From positions 34,005 to 98,004 of the forward strand of contig JAFLBF010000013.1 in NCBI GenBank assembly GCA_017303895.1: a DNA stretch of 64,000 nt. Reading direction: 5' to 3'. Origin of the DNA: Bacteroidota bacterium (GTDB lineage: Bacteria; Bacteroidota; Bacteroidia; 2-12-FULL-35-15). Positions 9,128 to 16,834 of this stretch are shown one piece after another. Numbering within the stretch: the first letter of the stretch is position 1; every line of letters begins with the position of its first letter. Made by a program: the position numbers and the translations under genes. Below the pieces are notes generated by a model that worked only from the letters and a program-made list of their open reading frames with translations, searched no databases and was not told where the DNA came from.

Positions 9128-10052
9128 TAATCGGGAAAATTTTCTTGTTTTTAGCAGACTGATACTTGGACGGGATCCGTTCAAGTATTGTTTTTTTTAG
9201 GGCTTCCAATAATCGTTTTTTAGTAAAACTCCTGTGCGTTAAAATACTGATCTCCCTTACCGGTTCGGGGGATCTGAAATAGCGGACCTGATCGATCTTT
9301 GATTTTGGGATATCGTAGATGCTCAACTCCGGTAAAAAGGTCATTCCTCCGTTGATGTCCACCATTTTCTTAAGTGTTTCAATACTCCCTGATTCATAGA
9401 TAAAATTGCTTTGATTGTTTTGTTCATTGCAAAGCATAGCCGTTTGATTGCGCATGCAATGTCCTTCCTGCATCAGATAAACATTTACATCTTTCAGGTC
9501 TTTTTCACTTAATGCTTTTATGCTTTTCAATGGATGCTTCTTCCCCAGGTAAGCAACAAAGGGTTCATAAAAGAGCGGATCTTCATTTAATGTAGATTGA
9601 TTCAAAGGAGTCGCCAATATTCCCGCATCCAATTCATCATTTTTAAGTTTCTCAATAATATTCGCAGTGGTCACTTCCTCTATCTTTAAGATGATCTTCG
9701 GATATCTTTTAATGAAGTCGGTGATGAAAAAGGGTAGGAGATAGGGTGCCAGTGTGGGAATGATACCAATCGTAAGAACTCCTTCCAAACTACCTTTTTG
9801 CTCGGAGATGATCTCCTTCATTTGTTCGGCTTCATACATGATCTTTTGAGCCTGCTCAATGATCTTTTTCCCTTCTGTTGTTAAGGCGATGGGCTGTTTT
9901 GTTCTGTCAAATATGATCAAGCCTAATTCTTCCTCAAGCTTTTGTATTTGCATACTTAAGGTAGGTTGTGTGACAAAACATTTTTCGGCTGCTGTAACAA
10001 AATGTTTGTATTTGTTGACGGCCAGAATGTATTGCAATTGTGTTAGTGTCAT
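9120..10052 (-). CDS. oxyR: OxyR peroxide-sensing LysR regulator
   Basis: 310 residues. An N-terminal winged HTH (MTLTQLQYILAV, AAEKCFVTQPTLSMQIQKLE) is followed by a LysR effector domain. The sensing pair of OxyR is visible in MQEGHCMRNQTAMLC: the first Cys aligns with E. coli C199 in GHCLRDQ and the second with C208. This separates OxyR from other LysR proteins. The ATG at 10052 begins the canonical N-terminus; an in-frame ATG eight codons upstream would be translated through the putative operator. The gene is divergent from dps-ahpC-ahpD, its expected targets. It would activate them when H2O2 forms the disulfide. Confidence 0.93.
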   Translation of the reverse strand: MTLTQLQYILAVNKYKHFVTAAEKCFVTQPTLSMQIQKLEEELGLIIFDRTKQPIALTTEGKKIIEQAQKIMYEAEQMKEIISEQKGSLEGVLTIGIIPTLAPYLLPFFITDFIKRYPKIILKIEEVTTANIIEKLKNDELDAGILATPLNQSTLNEDPLFYEPFVAYLGKKHPLKSIKALSEKDLKDVNVYLMQEGHCMRNQTAMLCNEQNNQSNFIYESGSIETLKKMVDINGGMTFLPELSIYDIPKSKIDQVRYFRSPEPVREISILTHRSFTKKRLLEALKKTILERIPSKYQSAKNKKIFPIIK

Positions 10053-10057
10053 ATTAT

Positions 10058-10093
10058 ATAGATAAAATCTATACAAATATATATAATATCAAT
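10058..10093. promoter_or_regulatory. Putative OxyR operator between oxyR and dps
   Basis: Bases 10058-10072 read ATAGATAAAATCTAT, which matches every fixed base of the E. coli OxyR element ATAGntnnnanCTAT. A second element at 10079-10093 matches 8 of 10 fixed bases with a 6-base gap, against the usual 7. The strong half lies 5 bases upstream of the oxyR ATG, as expected for autoregulation. The weaker half touches the dps promoter. Confidence 0.6.
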
Positions 10094-10124
10094 TTGATTT
10101 ATGTATAAAAGTGTGAGAATTTTG
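10093..10124 (+). promoter_or_regulatory. Promoter of dps-ahpC-ahpD
   Basis: A -33 TTTG (10093-10096) is followed after 20 bases by GAATTTTG (10117-10124), one mismatch from TAnnTTTG. The dps ATG is 30 bases further on. Confidence 0.5.
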
Positions 10125-10154
10125 TGTCGTAATAACAACTAAAAACTATTTCAA

Positions 10155-10607
10155 ATGAAAACAACAAAAACAAATAAAGAATTAGCAGGTGAGCTAAACG
10201 TATTCCTGGCTAGTTTACAACTATTTTATTCCAATGTAAGAGGTTTTCACTGGAACATTAAAGGCGAGAAGTTCTTTGAATTGCATGTAAAGTTCGAAGA
10301 GTTGTATAACGATACTCTATTAAAGATAGATGAAGTAGCAGAACGGATCCTTACGCTTTCGGAAACACCGGAGCACCGCTTCTCCAATTATTTAAAAATA
10401 AGTGCCATTAAAGAAACGTCAAAAGTGTCAACAGCGAATGATACAGTAAAAAATGTGGTGGAGAGTTTGCAAACCCTTATCAAATTGGAGAAAAAGATCT
10501 TAAAATCGGCTCAAAAAGCAGATGACGAGGTTACCAATTCATTAATGAGCGATTATTTAAAAGAGCATGAAAAATTAACCTGGATGTATTCCAGTTTTTT
10601 AGGATAA
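10155..10607 (+). CDS. dps: Dps-family DNA-binding ferritin
   Basis: 150 residues, typical for Dps. The ferroxidase-site signature is clear: FHWNIKGEKFFELHVKFEEL with the His, the following acidic residues and DEVAERI. The protein is expected to form 12-mers that store iron using H2O2 and protect DNA. The Lys/Thr-rich N-terminus (MKTTKTNKE) could contact DNA. It is first in the run dps-ahpC-ahpD and is divergent from oxyR, which strongly suggests peroxide induction. Confidence 0.92.
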   Translation: MKTTKTNKELAGELNVFLASLQLFYSNVRGFHWNIKGEKFFELHVKFEELYNDTLLKIDEVAERILTLSETPEHRFSNYLKISAIKETSKVSTANDTVKNVVESLQTLIKLEKKILKSAQKADDEVTNSLMSDYLKEHEKLTWMYSSFLG

Positions 10608-10659
10608 TTCACAATAGTATCAATCGTCTGCAATGCAGGCATAAAACAAAAAAAATAAT

Positions 10660-11211
10660 ATGAACAGAATTTTATCAGTAGGCAGCGCATTTCCTGCCTT
10701 CAAAAAAACAGCAGTAGTTAGTTTAGAAAAAGGAAAAGAATTTTCAGACCTGAGTTCTGAATCTTTGTTTAACAATGAAAAATGGACCGTTATGTTCTGG
10801 TGGCCAAAAGATTTTACGTTTGTTTGTCCGACAGAGATAGCTGAATTCAATAAGCATTACAAAGATTTTAAAGATCGTGATACACAGCTGGTAGGTGCAT
10901 CAACCGATACGGAGTTTGTACACCTTGCCTGGAGAAACAATCACGATGACCTGAGAGGATTGCGTTTCCCGATGTTGGCCGACACTTCTAAATCATTGGC
11001 TGAAGAATTAGGAATTTTAAGTGCTGATGATAAAACAGCATACAGGGTAACTTATATCGTAGATCCACAAGGCATTATCCGTTGGGTGAGTGTCAACGAC
11101 ATGAGTGTTGGGCGTAATGTAGATGAAGTATTGCGTGTGTTGGATGCTTTGCAAACTGATGAATTATGCCCATGCAACTGGGAAAAAGGACAAGAAACGA
11201 TCAAATTATAA
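10660..11211 (+). CDS. ahpC: Peroxiredoxin, AhpC of the AhpD-dependent type
   Basis: 183 residues. The peroxidatic site reads FWWPKDFTFVCPTE. Near the C-terminus DELCPCNW gives the resolving cysteine region, and SVGRNVDEVLRVLDALQ is the usual AhpC helix. The sequence resembles the mycobacterial AhpC group, which is reduced by AhpD, rather than the enteric AhpC-AhpF pair. That fits the ahpD gene only 16 bases downstream. It reduces H2O2 and organic peroxides in the cytoplasm. Confidence 0.92.
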   Translation: MNRILSVGSAFPAFKKTAVVSLEKGKEFSDLSSESLFNNEKWTVMFWWPKDFTFVCPTEIAEFNKHYKDFKDRDTQLVGASTDTEFVHLAWRNNHDDLRGLRFPMLADTSKSLAEELGILSADDKTAYRVTYIVDPQGIIRWVSVNDMSVGRNVDEVLRVLDALQTDELCPCNWEKGQETIKL

Positions 11212-11227
11212 TCTTAAAAAAAAGAAC

Positions 11228-11812
11228 ATGACTGCAATAGAAAACGAAACCCGTCAGGATCTCTTAGCCGCATTTGGCATTGAAGCAGAGCAATTATTTC
11301 CGAAATTGGATGAGATCGCGAATGTGGACTATAAATATATACGCGACCTGAAGATAAATACACTGAATGCCTTTAAGTTTCAAAACCTTACTGAGAAGGA
11401 ATCGACATTGATATTCTTATCGGTTGCGATCAATCAAAATAATGCTCTTTTGATCACTAAGCTTACTGAAAAAGCAAAAGCACTTGGTGTGAACGAACAG
11501 GAGATCGCTGAAGTATTTTCATTGGTCTCTCTGCTCAATATCAACAATGTGTATTATCGCTTCCGTCATTTTATAGAAAAGGAATATTATAATTTGGCGA
11601 ATCCCGGAATAAAAATGACCATTATGCTTAATCCGCTTTTAGGGAAAGAGCTTTTTGAATTATTGAGTTTGTGCGTGTCGGCTCTGAACGGCTGTGAGAT
11701 GTGTGTAAAATCGCATGAGCAAAGTGTGATTCAGCATGGTGCAACACAAGAAAAGATACATGATGCCATCCGTGCAACATCCATTGCAAAAGGTTTCATG
11801 GTATTGGTTTAA
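11228..11812 (+). CDS. ahpD: AhpD-like alkylhydroperoxidase (CMD fold)
   Basis: 194 residues of the carboxymuconolactone decarboxylase fold. The catalytic motif CEMCVKSHE gives the CxxC plus downstream His of AhpD, which reduces AhpC and has weak peroxidase activity itself. The ATG at 11228 was chosen because it sits just after the ahpC stop; the frame is open further upstream but only through ahpC. The pairing with an AhpC of the matching subtype supports the call. A bidirectional terminator follows. Confidence 0.9.
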   Translation: MTAIENETRQDLLAAFGIEAEQLFPKLDEIANVDYKYIRDLKINTLNAFKFQNLTEKESTLIFLSVAINQNNALLITKLTEKAKALGVNEQEIAEVFSLVSLLNINNVYYRFRHFIEKEYYNLANPGIKMTIMLNPLLGKELFELLSLCVSALNGCEMCVKSHEQSVIQHGATQEKIHDAIRATSIAKGFMVLV

Positions 11813-11816
11813 CAGA

Positions 11817-11855
11817 AGAAGCCTCTCTGTTTTTTACTGGAGAGGCTTCTTTTTA
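11817..11855. terminator. Terminator shared by ahpD and the convergent HTH gene
   Basis: AGAAGCCTCTC (11817-11827) pairs with GAGAGGCTTCT (11840-11850) and is followed by a T run on the plus strand. A-rich sequence before it lets it also work on the minus strand. Confidence 0.85.
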
Positions 11856-12866
11856 TTCATTTTCTATTTTAGCAATGAGCTTTTCGAGCATATCGTCTAT
11901 ACGTTTAAAATAGCGATAGCGCTGTTTTTCTGCTACTCCACTAATTAAATTGGATTTTCTGATCAAATTCTTTAACCAGATATCGGTTTCTTCCGAGAAG
12001 AAACTGTTGGTGGTGGTCATTGCATTGAATGTATGGTAGGAAAGGTAGCTCACTTTTACCGGTCCCATTTGAACTAGGATACAATTATTGCCGATCATCA
12101 CATCACTATGGTAAAGCGTATAATTGTTTTCCCCAACAGGCTGATCATTCAGATCGAATTTGGTGTTGGCTTCGGCTTGTTTCTTAATCCTGTCGAGCAT
12201 CAACTTAACTTCCTTGCAGATCAACAAGGCATCTTCTTTTGATTTGAAGATCCCTGAATCCCAATAAAATTCGATCTGCTTTAAAGTACTGTTCACTGTA
12301 TCATCGCTCCAGATTTCTATGGATGGGATCTTTGAATAGCGTTCAATGACCTGGTTTGCTACCTCGATCAATTCAGGTGCGATCAAACTCTTGTCATATT
12401 TCTGATTCTCAAATTCTTTTACATTCAATATGGATTTGTTCCAATAGAATATTTTGAAGGCGGTGAGCTCGTTATGAGCAAAATGGTGAAAAAGAGGTAC
12501 ATCCTCAGCAGCATAAATGATCTGTTTATCCGGAAAGCTGCCGATCTTTAAAAGATCATTGCTAATGTTCTGAAGATATTGCTGATAGCTATTGATGTCA
12601 TTACTTAACTGCTTATACGAAAAAGTAACCATTCCATTGTCGCTCCCATTGATAAAGGCATCAAAGGAGATCTTGAATCGTTTGCAAATAGCCGCTATCT
12701 CCTCAATACTTAAGGCGGTTTCCCCACGCATCCTTCTGTAGGCACTATCATTACTTACCTGTAAAAGATCGGCCAATTCATCAACCAGGGACATGTTTGC
12801 AGGAAGAGCGTCTTTCAGACGTTGCATCAGTACCATTTGAGCATTTTCCTTTTCTTTTTTTGCCAT
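11853..12866 (-). CDS. Protein with an N-terminal XRE-like HTH and a long unassigned region
   Basis: 337 residues. Residues 20-75 form an HTH of Cro/XRE type (LVDELADLLQVSNDSAYRRMRGETALSIEEIAAICKRF, quoted here only as a region). The remaining 260 residues are helical and have no motif I recognise; they may bind a ligand or partner. Proteins of this shape are common as single genes in Bacteroidota. It is transcribed alone, facing the terminator shared with ahpD. A role as a transcription regulator is inferred from the HTH only. Confidence 0.65.
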   Translation of the reverse strand: MAKKEKENAQMVLMQRLKDALPANMSLVDELADLLQVSNDSAYRRMRGETALSIEEIAAICKRFKISFDAFINGSDNGMVTFSYKQLSNDINSYQQYLQNISNDLLKIGSFPDKQIIYAAEDVPLFHHFAHNELTAFKIFYWNKSILNVKEFENQKYDKSLIAPELIEVANQVIERYSKIPSIEIWSDDTVNSTLKQIEFYWDSGIFKSKEDALLICKEVKLMLDRIKKQAEANTKFDLNDQPVGENNYTLYHSDVMIGNNCILVQMGPVKVSYLSYHTFNAMTTTNSFFSEETDIWLKNLIRKSNLISGVAEKQRYRYFKRIDDMLEKLIAKIENE

Positions 12867-13055
12867 TTTTCTATTGCAGTTTGTACTTATTGATTTTGCA
12901 ATTTTTAGTAATTAATGGTAAATATAGTAAAACGATTTGCAAAAAATGCAAATTCCGATCTTCTTTTTTGTTTCCTGTTATACCCTTTTGTAATAAGTGC
13001 TTTGAGTCAGCGGTTAGGGCTTACGTTTCCGTTTCTTCTCCTTTTCGACTTGGAA

Positions 13056-13063
13056 TAGTTTTG
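13056..13063 (+). promoter_or_regulatory. -7 box of the 13.1-15.3 kb operon
   Basis: TAGTTTTG is an exact TAnnTTTG match 25 bases before the first ATG of the operon. The -33 region reads TTTC rather than TTTG. Confidence 0.5.
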
Positions 13064-13088
13064 CTCCAGAAACTTAAACCAAATCATC

Positions 13089-13250
13089 ATGAAAACATTA
13101 ATTACTGAAACGTATCGTTCATCATCCCGTCTGCAAGGGATCCTTGCTTCTTGTTGTGTAGCATTATTGATCGCATTGCTGATCTCTTTGTTGAGCACAG
13201 TTAATTTGAATGAGTTCATTCAAAACATATCCGAATGGCAAACCCTTTAA
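13089..13250 (+). CDS. Small single-pass membrane protein (53 residues)
   Basis: A short ORF of 53 residues that starts at an ATG 25 bases after a TAnnTTTG box and ends 11 bases before the next gene. Residues 17-37 form one hydrophobic helix (GILASCCVALLIALLISLLS) with a charged N-terminus, and the tail is NEFIQNISEWQTL. I know no family. The promoter, spacing and membrane helix support a real gene, and its position first in the operon suggests a role with the two envelope proteins that follow. Confidence 0.55.
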   Translation: MKTLITETYRSSSRLQGILASCCVALLIALLISLLSTVNLNEFIQNISEWQTL

Positions 13251-13261
13251 TCTAAAAAAAC

Positions 13262-13993
13262 ATGAGAACACTTAAACAAACTATTAAGCCGGTGATCTAT
13301 CTCCTTTTGATCTTATTTATGATCCTATGGAATATCAACTGCTTTGGGCAGGACTCTATCTGCTCATTTGAAAAAACATGCTATTACGGAAAAGTAATGG
13401 AGATCTCGGATATGGAGATCAAGTATAAAAAGGCTGATTTTTTAGAAGGCCCATCTTATGTACTTGATAAATATGAAATATCCCACATCAGATATGCCAA
13501 TGGTAAATGTGATTCTTTCCCGGAAGTGAAGCCTTGGTTTCGCCCTGCTAAGAAGGTTTATTATGATACGATTAAAGTGGCTCCAGCTAAATCCATGACG
13601 GATATTTCGAACAGCTATTCGCTACGATCGATCTCTTCCAATGATCTTTCGCCACTTAAAATACATGATCTGGGCTCAAATGATTATTTATTGAATAAAC
13701 ATTTATACACTCCCAAAACATTATGCAATTATTTGATCGAGCATTCAAAGGATAATAAGATTAAACAATTGGCAATCCAGTCGGAGAACAACCGCAAATT
13801 AAAATCGATCGGTTTTTTAGCTTTCCCATTTGGTGTAGCCGGTTTGGCGGCTGCTATCTCTGAAAATGATGCCAGCTATTTTATAGCAGGTGCTATGGCT
13901 GCAGGTGTGAGTATAGGAATAGCTGGGAGTAACCATAATGCACAAAAAAGGAATTTAAAAGAAGCTGTCAAATTATATAATCAAAAATACTAA
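13262..13993 (+). CDS. Secreted or membrane protein of unknown function
   Basis: 243 residues. An N-terminal signal segment ends near NCFGQ. Residues 30-80 resemble a domain seen in many Bacteroidota envelope proteins (GKVMEISDMEIKYKKADF, then a Tyr-rich stretch ending in IRYANGK). A hydrophobic glycine- and alanine-rich segment at about 180-220 could be a membrane hairpin. The function is unknown. It sits between the 53-residue membrane protein and the LpoB/CsgG-like protein, with gaps of 11 and 17 bases, so the three genes are probably one operon. Confidence 0.65.
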   Translation: MRTLKQTIKPVIYLLLILFMILWNINCFGQDSICSFEKTCYYGKVMEISDMEIKYKKADFLEGPSYVLDKYEISHIRYANGKCDSFPEVKPWFRPAKKVYYDTIKVAPAKSMTDISNSYSLRSISSNDLSPLKIHDLGSNDYLLNKHLYTPKTLCNYLIEHSKDNKIKQLAIQSENNRKLKSIGFLAFPFGVAGLAAAISENDASYFIAGAMAAGVSIGIAGSNHNAQKRNLKEAVKLYNQKY

Positions 13994-14010
13994 TCTCAAA
14001 ACTTAAAACC

Positions 14011-15288
14011 ATGAAAACAAACTTAAGTCCAACAACCTTGAATTCTAATATGAGTTCAAAAGAAAAGCAAACGACATCAACAGAAAATTTGTTGTTATTC
14101 CTGAATCTGAACATGCTTGAAAAATACACCAGCAAAACCTATGATCTGTATGCCCGTTTATTTGATGTGAAAAAATGGTCATTATTGACCTTGTTCATTG
14201 CATTAAGTTCTATTGGATGGTCACAGGATTCAATCCTCAATAAAACCTCAGGTAAAACCATTGTTACCGTATTGAATATTGATACAAAAGGTATAGAGGC
14301 GAAGCCTGATCAAATGGGAAGTATGGTGCGTATTGAATTAGAAAAACTGAATATGTTTCAGGTGATGGATGCTTACGATGTAAATTATGTGATCGAGAAG
14401 AATAAGATCAACATCGCCAATTGTTATGGTAAAATGTGTTTGGTAGAAGTCGGAAAGATCATCAAGTCGGATAAAATGTTTACCGGTAGTGTGGAGAAAA
14501 TAGGAAAGAACATTGTTGTAACGTTCCGTTTGATCGATGTAGCAAGCGGCACCATCGAAAAGTCGCAAGTAGGTGAGTACCTCGACTTGCAGGATGATAT
14601 TCAAAGCATGATCAAGATCACGATGCAGAAAATGTTTGGAAAAGAACCACTGCCGGAACCTGTTCAAACTGCTTTAACTGAAAAGAATTCGTTTGAAAAT
14701 GCTACCAATAATCCGGATCAAACAAAAGTGAATCTTTCCGGACCACGTATGGGATTTGCTTATTTTACAGGTGAAGTAGGAGAAGTGTTTCAAATGCCAA
14801 AGAATAAAGGCGGTTTTGATGCCTATCCTGTTCATTTTCAATTTGGATATCAGTTTGAAGTTCAGTATTTGAACGAAGGAAACAATCAAGCTTTATTTGA
14901 ATTCTTGCCAATGGTTACCGGCTTTAATCAAAACATATTTATTCCCAGCTTAACGATCATGAATGGTTTTAGAAATAACAAATACGGCTGGGAAATTGCC
15001 TTTGGTCCAACCTTCAATGTTACACGTAAAGCAGATGGGTATTACGATGGAGCTGGTGAATGGCATTTGAAAAATGACTGGACAGATCCTTACTCATCAA
15101 ATCCATATTCAATTGAAAAGCGAGTAGATAGTAGAGGAGAGTTGGAATTTCAGGCAGGATTTATCATTGCTGCTGGTAAAACATTTAAGTCGGGTAAGTT
15201 GAACATACCTGTGAATATTTACGCTGTTCCCAATAAAGATGGTTTGAGGTTGGGACTTTCTTTTGGATTTAATGCCAAGAGAAGATAA
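14011..15288 (+). CDS. Envelope protein with a CsgG/FlgO-like domain and a beta-rich C-terminus
   Basis: 425 residues. After a hydrophobic segment at about 55-72 ending in GWSQ, residues 80-215 look like the CsgG/FlgO/TolB-N fold: a strand (TIVTVLNIDTKG), a helix with RIELEKLNMFQVMD, the pattern YVIEKNKI, then GSVEKIGKNIVVTFRLIDV. The C-terminal 180 residues are aromatic- and glycine-rich, alternating like outer-membrane strands. The signal-like segment is preceded by about 55 polar residues, which is unusual; a later start at an internal Met (residue 35) would shorten this. It is last in a three-gene operon and followed by a terminator. The function is inferred to be in the envelope only. 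Confidence 0.6.
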   Translation: MKTNLSPTTLNSNMSSKEKQTTSTENLLLFLNLNMLEKYTSKTYDLYARLFDVKKWSLLTLFIALSSIGWSQDSILNKTSGKTIVTVLNIDTKGIEAKPDQMGSMVRIELEKLNMFQVMDAYDVNYVIEKNKINIANCYGKMCLVEVGKIIKSDKMFTGSVEKIGKNIVVTFRLIDVASGTIEKSQVGEYLDLQDDIQSMIKITMQKMFGKEPLPEPVQTALTEKNSFENATNNPDQTKVNLSGPRMGFAYFTGEVGEVFQMPKNKGGFDAYPVHFQFGYQFEVQYLNEGNNQALFEFLPMVTGFNQNIFIPSLTIMNGFRNNKYGWEIAFGPTFNVTRKADGYYDGAGEWHLKNDWTDPYSSNPYSIEKRVDSRGELEFQAGFIIAAGKTFKSGKLNIPVNIYAVPNKDGLRLGLSFGFNAKRR

Positions 15289-15307
15289 AAAAGCCTTAGT
15301 GCTTTTT

Positions 15308-15342
15308 AAGCCCCTGCATGAATGTGTCAGGGGCTTTTTTTG
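15308..15342 (+). terminator. Rho-independent terminator
   Basis: AAGCCCCTG (15308-15316) pairs with CAGGGGCTT (15328-15336), followed by a run of T. Confidence 0.88.
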
Positions 15343-15373
15343 TTTTTGAAAATGCTGTCATCAAAAAAAAAAG

Positions 15374-15403
15374 TTTGATATTTAAAAATTAACGATACAT
15401 TTG
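15374..15403 (+). promoter_or_regulatory. Near-consensus Bacteroidota promoter upstream of a leader-like ORF
   Basis: A -33 TTTG (15374-15377), an 18-base spacer and the -7 box TACATTTG (15396-15403) together give the best promoter match I see in the window. Confidence 0.65.
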
Positions 15404-15419
15404 TGCCATCAAAAATAGA

Positions 15420-15536
15420 ATGGCTAAGAAATTACATATCTCAAATTCTACATTTAATTCGTTCGGTTATTGGGGCCGAATTAGCTATTCTATGCCCATT
15501 ATGCGCGTCAATCGCATTACGATCATTCGTAAGTAA
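15420..15536 (+). CDS. Leader-like short ORF (38 residues)
   Basis: An ATG 17 bases after a near-consensus -7 box opens a 38-codon frame that ends in TAA at 15536. The peptide is basic: it contains SFGYWGRISYS and ends in RVNRITIIRK. It has no hydrophobic helix and no single-residue run of the kind used in classical attenuation. Its place, between a strong promoter and a gene 85 bases downstream, is that of a regulatory leader peptide or a short translated RNA. I know no family for it. It could also be chance coding within a non-coding RNA. Confidence 0.4.
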   Translation: MAKKLHISNSTFNSFGYWGRISYSMPIMRVNRITIIRK

Positions 15537-15594
15537 TCACCGGCAGATCGCCTTTTAGGCACACACAATCAATTTTTTACTGAAATCAATTTAA

Positions 15595-15608
15595 TGGTCA
15601 TTTGACCA
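15595..15608. promoter_or_regulatory. Dyad TGGTCA-TT-TGACCA upstream of the PAS-SpoIIE gene
   Basis: A perfect 6-base inverted repeat with a 2-base spacer ends 13 bases before the ATG at 15622. It could be an operator for a dimeric regulator. Two direct copies of AATCAATTT lie just upstream. Confidence 0.35.
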
Positions 15609-15621
15609 ATTACTATTTGTT

Positions 15622-16782
15622 ATGTCACTCGTTACAGATGCTATACTCGAAAAACTCAATAGTTTGATCGTAGTTGTTAATAAACTAGGAGAGGTTGAAT
15701 ATGTTAGTCCTTCCGCAAAGCGGATCCTAGGCTTTGAGCCCGAACAATTGATGGGACAAGGCTGGTGGGAGCTGACCCGTGATGATGCGGATGAACGTGC
15801 CGACATCAAAGCATTGGCTTTGCAGCAATTGAAACAGGATTCTTTGCTTGCTGCTGTTCCGTATGAACGTTTGTTAAAAACTGCTACGGGGAATGATCGG
15901 TGGATCTTGTGGAATACATCGAAAGGACCGGAGAATACATTGGTGGGGATAGGTCATGATATCACCGACAGAAAAAAAGCGGAGCAACAACTGGTAGAAA
16001 AGAACAAAGAGCTGGTACAACATAACAAAGATATGTTGGACAGTATCCAGTATGCCAGCAGGATACAGGAAGCGATATTGCCCGATGTGCAGAAGATACG
16101 CGCTGCATTTAAAGATGCCTTTGTGTTGTTTCAGCCGAAAGATGTAGTGAGTGGCGATTATTATTTCTTTTATCAAAGAGGAAATAAAGCATTCATAGCA
16201 GCGGTTGATTGTACAGGACATGGTGTGCCGGGCGCTTTGATGAGCATTATTGCAAATGGGATCTTAAAAGAAGTGATCGTAAAAAAGGGGATAGAAGAAC
16301 CTTCGGAGATCTTGTATGCGCTGGATGAAGAGTTATTTGTGGCTTTGAATAAAAAAGGGGATGGCTCTGTTACGAATGATGGGATGGATGTCGCATTGGG
16401 TGTATTCGATTTTGTAGAAAACACATTTTCGTATGCAGGCGCCTTCCGTCCTATGTTGATGGTGAGAGATGGTGATTTTATAGAATTTGAAGGAAACCGT
16501 TTTCCTATCGGGTTTTATGGAGATGCTGAGAAAGTATTTACAACAACTACTGTTGAAGTAAAGCAAGGAGATAGTTTTTATTTTTTTACGGATGGCTATT
16601 GCGATCAGTTTGGTGGAGAGCAAAAAAAGAAGTTCAACCGGAAAAGGTTTAAAGAACTGTTGCTATCTGCACAATCGATGGAGATGGAAGAGCAGGAGTC
16701 GTTTTTGCAATATGCACATCTAAACTGGAGACAGGATGAGCCACAGGTGGATGATCTGCTGGTAATAGGGTTGCAGTTATAA
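15622..16782 (+). CDS. PAS-SpoIIE (PP2C) serine phosphatase
   Basis: 386 residues. A PAS domain (residues 1-115; EYVSPSAKRILGFEPEQLMG and a GIGHDITDRK end) leads into a coil and the linker DSIQYASRIQ, then a SpoIIE phosphatase domain from about 165. The catalytic acidic motifs are present: VSGDYYF, VDCTGHGVPGALMS, NDGMDVAL, TDGYCDQFGG and QVDDLLVIG. It has no signal peptide or membrane helix, so it is probably a cytoplasmic sensor. The PAS ligand is unknown. It stands alone between two terminators and may be controlled by the leader and dyad upstream. Confidence 0.88.
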   Translation: MSLVTDAILEKLNSLIVVVNKLGEVEYVSPSAKRILGFEPEQLMGQGWWELTRDDADERADIKALALQQLKQDSLLAAVPYERLLKTATGNDRWILWNTSKGPENTLVGIGHDITDRKKAEQQLVEKNKELVQHNKDMLDSIQYASRIQEAILPDVQKIRAAFKDAFVLFQPKDVVSGDYYFFYQRGNKAFIAAVDCTGHGVPGALMSIIANGILKEVIVKKGIEEPSEILYALDEELFVALNKKGDGSVTNDGMDVALGVFDFVENTFSYAGAFRPMLMVRDGDFIEFEGNRFPIGFYGDAEKVFTTTTVEVKQGDSFYFFTDGYCDQFGGEQKKKFNRKRFKELLLSAQSMEMEEQESFLQYAHLNWRQDEPQVDDLLVIGLQL

Positions 16783-16784
16783 AC

Positions 16785-16818
16785 AAAAAAGGCGAAACAA
16801 ATTGTTTCGCCTTTTTTT
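16785..16818. terminator. Bidirectional terminator
   Basis: AAGGCGAAACAA pairs perfectly with TTGTTTCGCCTT over a 1-base loop centre, flanked by A and T runs. It serves the PAS-SpoIIE gene and the convergent membrane gene. Confidence 0.88.
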
Positions 16819-16834
16819 ATGTTGTAATAACTAA

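Noticed and set aside
10053..10076. Upstream ATG of oxyR at 10076
   Set aside because: The added residues are not part of the OxyR N-terminus, and the codons lie in the putative OxyR operator.
15591..16623. Minus-strand open frames opposite the PAS-SpoIIE gene
   Set aside because: They lie wholly opposite a gene with clear domain motifs, and their translations are Ser/Pro/Ile-rich without any motif.
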